DNA of 64,000 bases from Tetrahymena thermophila SB210 (Eukaryota > Ciliophora > Oligohymenophorea > Hymenostomatida > Tetrahymenidae), in contig NW_002476413.1 in NCBI RefSeq assembly GCF_000189635.1, positions 124,001-188,000 of the forward strand. The letters are read 5' to 3'. Both the position numbers and the translations under genes were made by a program. Shown in pieces: positions 49,561-62,385 of the stretch; position 1 is the first letter of the stretch; each line of letters begins with the position of its first letter. Below the pieces are notes generated by a model. The model saw only the letters and a list, made by a program, of their open reading frames with translations. It was not told the DNA's origin and made no database searches.

Positions 49561-52500
49561 CTTTTAGAATTTTATGAATTTATTTATTTTAAAATTAAAA
49601 GGAGCAAGATAATACAAAAGTTTTATCTAGCAACACAGTATTTGATAGAATATGATAAATTAGATGGCAGTGCTATTTATAATATTAACTCTCTTGAATA
49701 CAAAATTAAGGCCAATGTTTATTAATAATGTAATTAATATTACTTCTAAAGTTCATATATATATTAAGTTGTTGGCGAATATAGTATTGACATTTCATTT
49801 TAGCCTTACCCAAGCGGCAGTTATGGAACTTCCATTATTGGCATTATTCTTGTAATATAATATGTAATAATCATTTAAAAAAACTATTATTTAATTTAAT
49901 GCTTTTAATTAATTGATTAAAGGGGAATCTCATAAAAAATGAACCTTTTAATTAAATTGATAGTTTTTAAAAATAATAAATACCTTCCCCATCTATTAAA
50001 TAAATTAAAGAATAAATAAGCATACTTAAATTAAATTTATTTAAATAGATGTTTATGATTTTCTTAGTATAAACTTTTATCCTCACTTTCTTTAATATTT
50101 TACATTAAAAGATTTTAATATATTTATAAAATAAATTATACTTCTAATAGCAAATAAGTTTTTAATTATTCTAATCATATTTTTATATTTTAAAGTGTCC
50201 TGATTTTTGTGATTCATGCGATAATAACGGATGCTTTAAATGCTCATCAGGCTATTATTTATCTAATGCTATTTGTAATGCCTGTGATGGTACTTGTTTA
50301 ACTTGCTCAGGATCTGGAAAAAATTAATGTATTACATGTAAAAATAATTATTATATATCTGATAAAAATAATTATTGTGTTTAATCCTGTGATTCAGATT
50401 AATATGTTAATTCAATTTCTCCACAAAAATATTGTAGATCTTGCATAAGTAATTGTTAAACTTGCATCAAATCAAATAGCTGTTAAAAATGCTTAACTAG
50501 CTACTACTATACTGGTCGTTTTTGTTTCCCTTGCGATAACACTTGCTATAGCTGCTCAGGTCCTGCAAAAAACTAATGCATTAAATGCTAAAATAATTAT
50601 TATATTTCTGAGAAATTAAATAATTATTGTGACCCAAATTGCGACTTAACTTCAGGCTAATTTATAGATTATTCAAACCCTGATCAAAAATATTGTAAAA
50701 ATTGTATTAGTAATTGTAAGAGTTGTAATAATAATACTAGCTGTACGACATGTATAGATAATTATTATGTTTCTGAAAATACTTGCTCTCCTTGTGACAA
50801 TTCTTGTAAGTAGTGTTTAGGGCCTGGGGTTAATTAATGTACTATCTGTAGATAATCTGGATATTTTATTTAACCTGATAATAACAATACATGTGTTCAA
50901 TCTTGTGATCAAAATAATGGCTATTATATTGATAAATTAACTAATCCTTCACAGTAGTACTGTAGAAAGTGCCTCTTATCATGCAAAACTTGCTCAAATG
51001 GAAATAGTTGCAGTACATGCTTTGACAAAAACTTTTTAGATTCTTCTAACTAATGTTAGCCTTGTGACTCATCATGCCAAACTTGTAGTGGTCCATAAAA
51101 TACAAAATGTATAATTTGTAGATCTGGTTTACACTGGTAACTCAGTACAAGTTTATGTGTTGAAGCATGTGATTCAAATGAATTTTTGAATGCACTATCG
51201 TAATGCTAAAAATGTGATAACTCTTGTAAAACTTGTGATAGCTCCTCATCAAGCAATTGCAAAAGTTGCTATTCAAATTTTTACCTTTATAATAAAAGCT
51301 GTGTTCCTGTATGTCCAAACGGCTACTCGCAAAATACTAACACTCTTGCTTGTGAACCTTGCTAAGATAAATTAAGCTGTAATAACTGCTATAACACTTG
51401 CTAATTATGTACTTTAGCATAAATTTAAACTCAGAAATGCAACACATGTTATACCGAAACAAGAAGATTAGATCCAAATAATAACTGCGCTTGCTTAAAT
51501 CCAAAAGACAAAAGAAATTTATTTTACTAATGCAGTTATTAAAATATAGCCGTCTTATATGCCAGTTTAAGTGAAAGTATTCCTTAGTTAATTATTGATT
51601 TTGGCTCACCATTAAAGTCAATAATAAGTTCACCAAATTAACTCTGCAAGTAGGTGTTTGAAGATTAAACATTTGCTTTGTTAGGATCAGATTGTACATG
51701 CTCAATTACTGATAGCTAATTTATTGTTACTTTGAGTAATTATTTATATATTTTTCCAAAATAAATTTTAATGTATTTATTTAATTTAAAATATTTAGCC
51801 AACTCTTCTAGTATTATGGAGAATAATCTTATAAATTTCAAATCTGGAATCTTGCAGTTTTAGGATTATAATGTTTTTATAGACACATTTTATAGAAATA
51901 TAGTTTACTAAAATAAGACTGATAATCCAATACTATAATTTCAAAGTAATTTTATAGAAAACACATGTAATCCTGTAATGGTTACTCTAAGTGATTTAAA
52001 GAATGATGCGGGTAGAGGTTTTTTTAATTTAACATGGTCATTGGAGGAAATAACTGGAATTACAAAAGATGAGTAGATCTAAAGCATCAATTAAATAATG
52101 AAAACAGCAAGTTAAAATTTGAATAGAACATTAATCATAGACCCCTCAAACTTACCTCCTAATCAAAATATTACTATAAAATTTAGCTTTTTACTAAAAG
52201 TGAACAGAACTGGCTAACAGACGTTTAAAATATTTTACAGAAAAGAAAAAATCATCAGGATAAATTATCAGCAATCGATTTATCCACCTATATATAGGTA
52301 TCGTATTTATTATTAGTATAATTCTAAGGTTATTTTTATAAATTAGGTACAAGAGCTTGAGTTTCTACTTTTAGTTTTACATTGAAGAATGTGAGTTTGG
52401 AAATAGTACATATTTTAATGAGCCAACTGATCTTAAAATAGTTTCTCCTCATCTAACTTAAATAGAGCAAAATATTAAAAACTATAATTAATCTAGTTTT

Positions 52501-55500
52501 TAATTAGACATACCTCCTTACACATTATCGTCAAATTAAACATTTAATATCAGTGTAATTCATTTTTTATTTTAATTTAAATTAAAAAGAGATTTTCATA
52601 CTAAATTAAGTTTATTTTAGAATATGAATGAACTTTTTATTTATACCAAATTATTCTTATTTTTAATTTTTACTAATTCTAAAATACTTTCTTATTGTAG
52701 GTTCTTTTTTATTAAAACCAAAATTTTTTTTTCCGAAAATTTACATAAAATGGAAAATCTAAAAAAATTAAAAAATTTGAAATGTTTATAATTTAAATTT
52801 AATAAAATATTCAATTTATTTAAAATATATTTTAAATTCCACATCCTTTTTAAAATAAATTTTAATTTTAATTTTCAAACAATAAAAATGATTTTAAAAT
52901 TCGTATTATTTGATTTGGGAAATTATTATTTTTCTTATAAAATTAAAAATTAATTAAGAATTTTAATAAAAATTTAGATGATTTTAAATCTTACATCTGT
53001 TAACAGGATAAGTTCTATAAAAAATATATCCATTGATGTACTCATTTCTAACTTATATTTGTCTATAGTTGGAGGATCTAATTTTATTGTTAGTTATTAA
53101 AAATAATTTGATTTGGTATCAGAATTTAGAGATTATGAAATTCAAGATCAAACTTCCATTTTAGGTGTTTCTTTTACCTGGTAGTGCAAGAGTTTATCAA
53201 GTGAAGATCGCATTTGCTATGACTACAATCATCAAATAGTTTAAATAAATCAAGGGATAAGCTCAATCTCTTTCCCTGAAAGAAACTTCCAGCCCTATAG
53301 CATCATAGTTTTAACAATAGAGGGATAAAAAGAAAAAAGGTCAGCTAATTTTACAGCCACTTGTATTTTTACAGAATTAGATATTCCTCCATTAACTGTT
53401 TTATAACCTCCACAGCAGTAAAATCAGAAAATAAATTTAAATTAAGATCTTAACTTTGTTATTCAATACGGTTCCAATATTTCTTCGGATATTTTATCAT
53501 ATGCTGGAGCTTTGTTGTATAAAAATAAAATAGTTGGAGCCATAAAATTTGATTACTACTAGGTAAAATTTAGAATATGGAGCTATTTTTAAAATATAGA
53601 TCCTACTGTTCCAACAGTTTAAGTACGTTTTTCAGTTTACAATCCATCTTATGTCATGCCAAGTTTAGCAACAATTACCCTTTTAATTAACATTCCTCCT
53701 AAAAATTGCATTCTTTCTATAAGTCCAAACCAAGGAGTAGCTCTCTAAACAATTTTTTCTATCAAGTTCTCAAATTGTGTTGATGAAGACTCTCCTTTAA
53801 CTTACTAGTTCTTTTACTATAATAACCAAGCTGATTATGAACAAGAACTAGATTCACCTTGGAATATTTCAAGAAGATTAATAAAAGATTAAACAACTAG
53901 CTATGTGATGAACACTACTCTACCTTAAGGAAGCTTAATTATAATGAGCCAAGCTATGGACTCTTAACTTGGAATTTCTAATAGCACTTTAACTGTTCAA
54001 GTTAATGGACAAAATGAAACAGAAGATAATTATTATTAACTTGTGTACTAACTTATAAAATAAGCTTAGTAAAATTATCAATCATTTAATGACTAAGTAG
54101 TTTCTTTGAGTATTATTGGAGAAGATTTAAGCAAAAACAAATAACTTTTTACATCTTAGAAAATCAATGATCTGAAAGCTTAACTCATATCGAATTTGTA
54201 GGAAAAATCATTTTAATTACCCTAATTTTCTCTTTTATCAACTTATGCAAATAAAGTAATTGCATAACTGCAGTAAACTCTCATAGATTCAAAAGAAAAT
54301 TAGAAAGAAACAATTTACAACCAACTACAAAAAATCATATAACATACATAATCAAGTATATAAAATAACAATGCAAGCCAACTTTAATAAAATAATGATA
54401 TTTATATGCAAAATCTGATTGATTCTTTTAAAATTTTAAATTCCACTGTCAATTTAAGTAGCTCAATGCTGGATTTTGAACATTATAACAATATATCTTT
54501 CCAGATAGGAAGTATACTTTCTAACATCACACTCCCTAATCAAGGGTCACTCATATTAGAAGGTAATCTATCTTCTTTACTGTCTGACACAATAACTCAA
54601 AAAAATATTTATAGATATGCACTACCATTTAATAACTCAGATTCTTAAAATTCTACATTCAACATAGTTAGAAACACATATGCATTAAATATTTATGAAA
54701 ACGCAACTAACTTTCAAGAATATGTGAAGTAATATGAGAATATTAGTTCGAATTTTTAATATTCAAAGAACAAAGTAATAACTACTACAATAAACAGCAC
54801 AGATTCTTAAAATTTTATGAATAATTCCAGAGTAGCATATTAATTTAATAATGCAATTTCTAGCAAAAAATATAACATGACTTGTTTATAATAAAATGAT
54901 GTCAAATGGTCTAAGAATGATTGCAGTATCTTAAAATAAAATTATAATAACTTCATGTGCTTGTGTTAATCTTAATCTCCTACAACAATTATTGAAGACA
55001 TAGATGACATGTTTTAAAAAAATAAAAACCTAGATACAGTATTAGGAGAATAAGGAATATAAAACATACAGAAATTTAAAGAGTTCTACTTGTATGCATC
55101 CTTTTGGGTTATCTCAACTTTTACTGCACTTGAAATTTTTTTGCTTATTTTAGGAAAAAACTTAGATCGTAAAACAAGATAAAAAATTATCTCATAGGTT
55201 TTTCCAGAAAAGTTAATTAGTCAATAGTCGAAAGATTAAGAATTTTAAGATTAAGCTGACATATAAACTTTCCCGAAAATATAATTAGTGAATGAAGACT
55301 AGCAACCTAAGGTAGAGCCATCTACTCCACCTTAAATTAATAAACATTTCCCAAGTTTAATTCTATAGAATGGTCAGTCTTAAAAATCTCCAAAACAAAT
55401 ATAGTCTACTTAGCCAAGTGAAAGAAATTAAATGATGCCTAATGCAAGATGTAAAAAGACTAAGTTTTTGAATTTATAAACATAAGAAAAATTACCAGAG

Positions 55501-56214
55501 ATTAGTTCAAATAACTTATCTTAAAACCGAATATAGGATAATTAACTTTAAATTTCTAAATAGCGAAGTACCTTAAATTAAGATGAAAATCCATAATAGT
55601 CTATTTAAACAACTTCATAAAATGAAACAAAAAAAATTTAATATTTCGATTTAAAAGAAAAATAATAAATTGCTTTTGAAAAAGCTTCTTTCTTCAAAAA
55701 GATAGCAATTTTTCATTAATTCTTGAGTATTTTTTATCTTTATGATGAAATAATTTCAAGACCTACTCGATTCACTCTGTTTTATATAAAGAATATTCAT
55801 ACTTTATCAATTTCCTTACTATTTTCCTAATACAAGCATATTAGTTAGTAAGTAATAATTGCCTTAATTAACAGCTTTGTTCTAGGTTTAAGTACTTTTT
55901 TTATTTAATTCACATACAAAAGAGGTAAGTTTGGAAAAATAATATCTGTCATTTTTTAAATTGGACTCTGTTTTGTTTATCTTTACATAATATTGGCAAT
56001 ATCTAGTGGAAACTCTGTGAGTGAGTCAAATGAATTCATGATGATTTTCATCTTATCAATGTCAGCAGATTTAATATTTATGTAAGTAATCACATCTTCT
56101 TTCATGAGTCTATTAGTCAAGAAACACTTTAAAAATGTATTATAAAATAGCTTTTATGAAAAATTATTTAATCTTTTTCAACTAAAGTAAGTAATTGAAA
56201 TGATAGATATATGA
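49523..56214 (+). CDS. Polycystin-1-like surface protein: furin-like Cys repeats, REJ-like region, GPS motif, multiple TMs; about 1,928 aa
   Basis: Proposed exons: 49523..49637, 49664..49851, 50196..51735, 51799..52297, 52347..52554, 52978..56214; TGA 56212-56214. From 49664 on the frame is well supported. Residues about 105-520 hold about a dozen CxxC furin-like units (CDGTCLTCSGSGKNQC, CPNGYSQN). About 560-1350 resembles the receptor-for-egg-jelly region (NTCNPVMVTLSDL, GRGFFNLTWSLEE). A GPS-type motif lies at about 1485-1525 (MTCLQQNDVKWSKNDC, MCLCQSQS). TM1 is about 1553-1578; a Gln-rich cytosolic loop of about 200 residues and four or five further TMs follow. No PLAT or channel pore is seen. 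Homologues sense external or ciliary cues. The N-terminus is uncertain: the signal-like ATG at 49523 joins only through a 26-nt intron or a frameshift. Confidence 0.8.
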
Positions 56215-56284
56215 TTGAATTTTAAATTCAATATTATAAATTTAACTCTTCATTTAAACTTGTAATCTTTATTATGTTTTGGTA

Positions 56285-57911
56285 TCAGTTTAAATTTAAC
56301 TTTAATTTCTATTTAAAATGTTTAAAATAATTTATACTATAAAATAAACAAATAAAAATCAAATTTTTTTATACTAAATGTTTAAATTTGATATAAAATA
56401 AATATTATAAATTTTTAGAGATAAATAAACACATATATTTTTTAAGAAAACTATAGTATTTTATTCTATTTTCGAATTTTTATTTGGTATCTTCTAGTTC
56501 TTTTTGATCTATTTCTATGGTTTGCTTGATAAATTAATTATGTACTGTAAAAAATTCTTTACTTAAACTTTCAAAGATCTTAAAATATTTTTAAATTTAC
56601 TCTCTAAGTAATTATGTTTCACTTGAATTTTCTTACTTTAGCTTTCACTTTTATAAAGTAATTATAAAGTTAATAAGTTTATCCTACAAATTGCCTTACA
56701 TAAAATATGAACTTGATTTTCACCATCAACTTTTTTTATTTTAACTATTCTTTATCTTTAATTCTATTAGAAACTGGTATATTTATGTTCTTATAAAAAT
56801 AAAAAGTAGAGAGTAAAAGGTGATATTCAAAAATTTCTTCTTAATTTATTTAAATTTCTTTATTAATTGTTTTCTCTTTATCTTTAACTTATTATTTAAT
56901 TAGACTATCTACTTTGTCAATGGTTAACGTTTCCTTGATCTATTATAAACAATATTTTAATTTATTGTTAAAGTAAAGATGAAATAATAATCAAATTTTT
57001 TTGTAAAAAAATTTATTTATTTAAATTCTACATAATAAAATGTTGATAATTAAATTATTAAAAATAAAAAAAATATTATAAATATAAAATTAAAACGTAA
57101 AATTTTTTACTAAATATTCATTTCTAATTATTTACAAGGACTACAAAAAATAAAAGCTAACAAATATTTTAAAAGATTAATATTTTTGTTATTCTATTTG
57201 AGTTTATTTATTTCTTTGCTTGTTTATTAATTTAAATAATATTTTATTATAAAATTTAATTTAATACATTATTCTTTTCAAATCTTTTCCTTTTTTCTAC
57301 CTTTTTCTTTATCAAAGCTATAAATATAATATTTTTAATTTTTTTTAATCTTCATATTGTCAAATACTTCATTTGGAATTTTATTTGAGTGGTGTAATTT
57401 CAAATACATTATTTAATCTATGTTATTTTAAAATAAATAAAATATTTATAATTTACTAATATTTATTAATAAATTTTGGATAACTAAATATTTACCATAT
57501 TCGAAAAAGTTGTAGTATTTACAACCTTTTGATTAAGAAGGATAAAATAATGGACAAGAATAGTACAAAAATTTCAAGCTCGGATCTATTTTAATTATGC
57601 ATTTTGTATTTTTGCATTTGCAATATTTTGGTGCAAAGTCAGGTATTATGATTTCAAATTTTTTCTTTTTAAAAACTAGTTACCATGTGTCTTAGTCTAG
57701 CTTATTTTATTAATCTAATTCTTATTTATTTTATAGTTAATAAATAAATAAAAATACATAAATTAAAAATACCAAATGACTAATTTTCAGCGTATATTTA
57801 AGTAATAGTGAAATTAGAGTTTTCATTATCTTCTTTTATGTTGTATGATACACGAATTGGAGATAATATTTATTCGTTTAAATAATTATCTTCACTAATT
57901 TTTTGCTTCAT
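56285..57911 (-). CDS. GRF-type zinc-finger protein, six exons, 378 aa
   Basis: Exons on the minus strand: 57911..57773, 57696..57496, 57417..57301, 57193..57111, 56939..56700, 56641..56285, all GT..AG with matching phases. Residues about 65-110 read YCKCKNTKCIIKIDPSLKF then YYSCPLF...GCKYYNFFEY, the CxC...F.xC...C.FF.W layout of GRF zinc fingers, which bind single-stranded nucleic acid in proteins such as TTF2, NEIL3 and APEX2. The rest is helical and charged (IKETLTIDKVDSLIKQQ, FIKQTIEIDQKELEDTK), probably a coiled coil. The last 40 codons before TGA are low in complexity, so the true C-terminus may lie in another exon. It lies just upstream of the 3' end of the retrotransposon, on the same strand. 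Confidence 0.7.
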
Positions 57912-57984
57912 ATTGCTATGTCGAATCGATTAATTTTATGCGCACCTTTGGGAACAAAATATTTATTGCGAAAAGTAATTTTTT

Positions 57985-57994
57985 TTAAATAATA

Positions 57995-58030
<36 letters not shown>

Positions 58031-58031
58031 A
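57985..58031. repeat. (TAGA)n microsatellite at the 3' boundary of the retrotransposon
   Basis: About ten TAGA units lie between the start of the GRF gene and the end of the retrotransposon's ORF2. A simple repeat at the 3' terminus is typical of many non-LTR elements. Confidence 0.85.
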
Positions 58032-58104
58032 TCGAATTTTACGTACATAATATATTATTTAATTTTTTGTATATAATGTTTTATTATATTGGGTATTCAT
58101 ACAT

Positions 58105-61020
58105 TCATCTTATTAATTTAATATTTTCCAGCAATTCATTTATAAATTCATAGTTTCTTTATACTTTATTTTCAATTTGCTAATTATTTAATTTTGGTTT
58201 ACTCTCATCATATTTAAACATATTCAAAATATTATTTACTTCCACTTTTTTATGCTTTAACACTTATAAAAAATGAAGATTTTTGTTGCAGCATTTGCAT
58301 TAATAACCGTACTGGTAAAATAAATTTTTAAAATTTTCAGGTATCAATTTGATATCAATTTAACCAGCTAAATTCTAAATCTGATTTTATACTGAGTATA
58401 TTTATTCTCCTGCTCTTAGATTGATCTTATATTTAATTGAATTTTCTGAGTTTTAAGCCAAAATTTATAAATCACCGAAGATCTAATCTATTATTTAGTT
58501 AGATGTAGATTATGGTAATTTAAGTATCTTTTTGATACTACTTCTCCAATTGCTAAAAAATTATTTTTTAATATTTTACTTCTATGTGTTTATTATACAT
58601 AAACTATATTAAAAATAGGGCTTGACAAAGGTGCTCCACATTAAAGCCTAGTTTTTAAATGTTAAGTCTCTTATAAAGTATAAAGCTTTTTATAAATATT
58701 TCCATCTTTGTTCTATGAACTTAAGGTGAGGAGCTATTGTTCCGTTACCATCTATATTGATTCCAAGATATTTGTACTGATTAACAATAGGTATACCTTC
58801 AATAGAATTACTATCAATTTGATAGTTTTTTAATGGTAAAACAGCAGATTTATTATTGTTAATTATAAGCTTATATTCTAAACAAATTTATCTAAGCTAT
58901 TGAATAACCCTTTTTAAATGTTAAATCTAAGTTATTATCACCAAATCATCTGCGTATACCTTATACCAAATTGGTGATTATACTTAAGAGATTAAGGTCT
59001 TCATTACATCCTCCATATAAATATTAAATAGTCCAGGACTCAAGGAAGAGCCTTAAATCACACCATCTCTTAAATATACCTTCTAAGATTTAGTTTAATA
59101 AAACAAGTTATTTTACAGATATCTTAGAAATTAACTTTCTTCTAAATTAAGAATGTCTTTGTCTTATAAGATCTTAAATAGTCTATCTCTGCAAATTGTG
59201 TTATAAGCTGATTTGAAATCTATGAAGAGAGCTCCTACTGCATCTTTTTTTCTCATTTGTTAAATTTTATTTATCAACATAAATATATTTAAACCTGTTC
59301 CGCATCCTTCTATAAATCCAGTTTGATTTCTGTCTAACCTTTCTTTTAAATACTACTAAATCTTGGTACTGAACCTATTTTCTAACCATTTATAGGCTGG
59401 AGAAGTCACTGTAATAGGTCTGAAGTCTCCAGCACTTGGTATATTTGGGAAGACCTTATTTAAGGGTATCAACCTTGCAGCAAAAATCGCTTCCCCTAAT
59501 TTATTTACCACATCTTGACACCACCAATCATTTAATACATTTACATTATTGTTACTTCTAAAAAACTATAAGCTATATCCATCCAAGGTTATTGCTTTAT
59601 TATCATTTATTTTTAATTAGAGTAATTTAATTTCTTCGTCATTTAAAGGTGAGAGGTTAGGTAAAGGCAGTTTAAGATTTTAAGTGTTACACATTTATCC
59701 TGATAACTCAGTCAGTTTACTTAAACAATTATTTATTATATTTTCATGCCCTACAGTTAATTTACCTTCGTCGTTCAGAAAGCTCGTCATTAAACCTCCG
59801 TCTCTCTTTTATGGATGCGTTACTGATAATCTTTATACAATTTTCCACCCATGTTTAGACTTAGAAGTTCTTATGTAAGATTCACATTATTAAATGAAAT
59901 GTTACCAAGTGAACTTTTATTCCTACCTTTTCCTAATGGTTAATCTTATGCTTTTTTTATGCTTAATAAATTTGCGGAGTTTGTTAATTCTTTCAATGAA
60001 GCTTAATGAATTATTGCTCTACTTACTTGCTATGAAACATAAATTAAATGATCCTTATTTAAAAGGAATTAAAAATTTCTGCTAGACTTTTGGTTAAAAT
60101 GGTAACATGCATTCAGTTTCAATAATAGAGTGATCAGATGCCTCAAGGTAAAAGCTTGTTTTTGAGTTCCATCTAAATTACTAATTAGACCAAATCCAAT
60201 CAGACTTAAAAAATTTCTAATTTCTACTTGCTATTAAAGTAGGTTATTGAGGATCGACTAATTGATTGAGTTAAGGAAATAAATTAGTTTTTTGATTTAA
60301 GTCTCCGCTTATTATGAATAAACTATCTTTTGATTCTAATAGTTAAGTTATCCATTGTTAAAGTTAATTTAAGGCTCCTTTCTTTAGTTGTTTAGGGTAA
60401 GGAATATACAAATTTATTAAGTATAACTCACATATAGCATGTGAAGCCTAAGCTAATATCATTTCAATTTGATTTTCTTAGTTTAGATCATTTGGTATAA
60501 GGTGAGTCAAATCTCTAAGTGTAAATTATTTATCCACACCTATTACTAGACCACCTCCATTCTAACAATCTCTTTTTTTTTAAATAAAATTATAGCCTTA
60601 TGTAAGAGGCCAATCAAATTGTCTAGTTTCCTGAAGCATAAATATATGTGGTTAGTGCTATCTCAATAATCTAAATGTCAGATCTTTTACTGATCTCACA
60701 TTCCAGTTTATAATTTTAAATTTATTTTCAATTGTTTTATTATTTGCATCTTATATATTAATGTTTATATTTTCAAATCTATTACTAATGTTATAATTAT
60801 TACTATAAAAACTATATTATGGTTCAATTTATTATTAAAATATTTAAGTCTGTATCAATTGCTATGAATTTTGACTTAAATCATCATGAATGATTTGATT
60901 ATCAATTTATTTGTTCAGCGTTAACTCCAGGTTTTAGAAATGACTGATCAGTAGGTTTTTCTTACTTGTTGTGAAAAGAAAATCTGCTTAAAGAAAGAGA
61001 TTATTTTCTTTTTCTATCAC
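58105..61020 (-). CDS. Retrotransposon ORF2: AP-type endonuclease and reverse transcriptase, about 970 codons
   Basis: Open from 61020 (after an in-frame TGA at 61023-61021) to TGA 58107-58105. Endonuclease motifs in order: INWNVRSVK, QETRQFD, ISGDLN and SDHS (60127-60138), matching the exonuclease-endonuclease-phosphatase fold that nicks target DNA. Reverse transcriptase motifs: LGEAIFAARLIPL, DFRPITVTSPAYKWLE, FIDFKSAYNT, RDGVIQGSSLSPGLFNIY, the catalytic YADD (58945-58956), then LEYKLIINNNKSAV and YLGINIDGNG. The C-terminal region includes CKCCNKNLHFL. No RNase H is seen. There is no in-frame ATG upstream of the endonuclease core, and the frame is +1 to ORF1, overlapping it by about 119 nt, so translation by frameshift or re-initiation is likely. 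Confidence 0.9.
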
Positions 61021-62305
61021 TCATAATCTTACCATTTCTTTATCTGATTGATTTAATACCTGATACTTCTTCCTCTTGATCCTACTTTAGTAACTAATTA
61101 TAAGCTTATTATTTTATAGAATTACCCCATTTATCATGAGAAGACCCAGGATAGATATCTTTTTCATGCTTCAAATAAAAATGGGATCTATAGGATTCAA
61201 AGTTGGAATAACCTTTATGAGTAGTTGGCTAGCAACCGCATTTGAATATAACGTGCTCTTGATCTTTTTCGAAATTAGCCATCTAATTTTTGAGTTGGCT
61301 CGAACCTTGACTTTCTTGAGTTTTGAATGATAACTTGCGTTGTAATTTTTATTTTGGAGTAGATTTAGTATTAGAAGTAATATTATCTAAATTACCATTC
61401 TAAATTTCTGTTTCTTTCTAATTTTTCTACTCCTAAAACAAGCCTTCATCATTTGCTATTTTTTAATTCTTCATCTATTACTAGCTTTAAGAATTATCAA
61501 TCTTATCGTTTACTGCATTTATTGTGCTAATATTAGTTTTTACCTTTTCTTATGTCTCAATAACTGCTTTTTGTTTCTCATCTTTTTATCCATGAAATTA
61601 CTTAAAAAGAGTTACGAATTCTTCTTATTTCTAATTTTTAAATTCTTAATCTTGGCGGATAAAAATTTCAAATTCCTAAGTTATATCCTAAAATAATATT
61701 CGATTAAAAAATTCATTTGCCAGTTAAATATTATTCGAATCGAAAACGACTTTCTGAATAATAAGGAATTCAGATTACTACTAGCCATCGAAATTATTCT
61801 TTTTATCTATATTCTGATAATTGAATAGCTAGGGATAATCTCTATGGGAGTATCTGCAGCTTTCCTTATATTTGCAAATTCCTTTCTTATGGTACCTACA
61901 ACTAATTCTATAAGATTCTTTTATTATACTGCTATGCTAGATTTTTCTATTTTTAACATCAGCTGGGATATAATATGACTTATTCTATTAAAATTACTTT
62001 TTTGGTAGCTTTCTATGTTATTAATTCACAATTACAGCATCAAAATGCCCTCCATCTATTTTACCTGTAAAAAGCAATCTAATTTGCTAAGAAGTTGAAT
62101 TATAAAACTTCTTACCTTCATGCTTAAAAACTTCACTAGGTTTTTCTAAGTCTACACAGTCACGGTAAAGAGTAATAGATTGCTTAAGATATTCTGCCGT
62201 TATTTTTATGATTGGATATGTTGCAAATTGGCCATTCGTCTTAATTAATTTGCTAATTTCTTATTATTGATCTATTGGAATAAATTGGAATTATTTTTTT
62301 GACAT
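60902..62305 (-). CDS. Retrotransposon ORF1: CCCH zinc finger, C2H2-like segment, OTU-like remnant, 467 codons
   Basis: The frame runs from ATG 62305 to TGA 60904-60902 with no interruption. Near residue 100 the GKIDGGHFDAVI segment resembles the C-terminal histidine block of OTU cysteine proteases; the catalytic Cys half would lie upstream and is missing. A clean CCCH finger follows (CRYHKKGICKYKESCRYSH, spacing C7C5C3H), an RNA-binding type. A glutamine- and lysine-rich coiled coil (EKVKTNISTINAVNDKID) comes next, then a CxC...H...H segment (FKCGCQPTTHKGY, YRSHFYLKHEK). ORF1 proteins of non-LTR elements coat the element RNA; that role is inferred. The frame stays open upstream of ATG 62305 into the (AAT)n tract, consistent with 5' truncation. 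Confidence 0.8.
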
Positions 62306-62385
62306 AAACTAACAAAAATTTATGTCACTTTATGTCTTCGCACTTTTATGTTTATGTTAAAATTATGTCACATATTCGAAACCCC

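Larger units (their letters stand above)
58032..62385 (-). mobile_element. Non-LTR (LINE-type) retrotransposon, probably 5'-truncated
   Basis: The element runs right to left, with ORF1 (62305..60902) then ORF2 (61020..58105). It has no long terminal repeats. ORF1 has a CCCH finger, a C2H2-like CC..HH segment and the tail of an OTU-like domain; ORF2 has an AP-type endonuclease and reverse transcriptase. The 3' side ends at a (TAGA)n tract and the 5' side at an (AAT)n tract (62386-62424). I recall the REP family of Tetrahymena, described as germline-limited non-LTR elements, as the likely relatives. No poly-A tail and no clear target-site duplication are visible. Both ORFs are undamaged over their visible length, so the copy may be fairly young. 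Confidence 0.85.

Noticed and set aside
52555-52977. Open reading-through of the large intron in the polycystin-like gene
   Set aside because: The frame has no TGA there, but composition collapses to Phe/Lys/Asn/Leu, and the GT..AG pair (52555/52977) joins two well-behaved exons in phase, so I treat it as an intron.
62350-62385. GGGGTTTCGAATATG on the minus strand, resembling a tRNA T-loop
   Set aside because: No acceptor, D or anticodon stems can be folded around it, and it lies at the truncated end of the retrotransposon.
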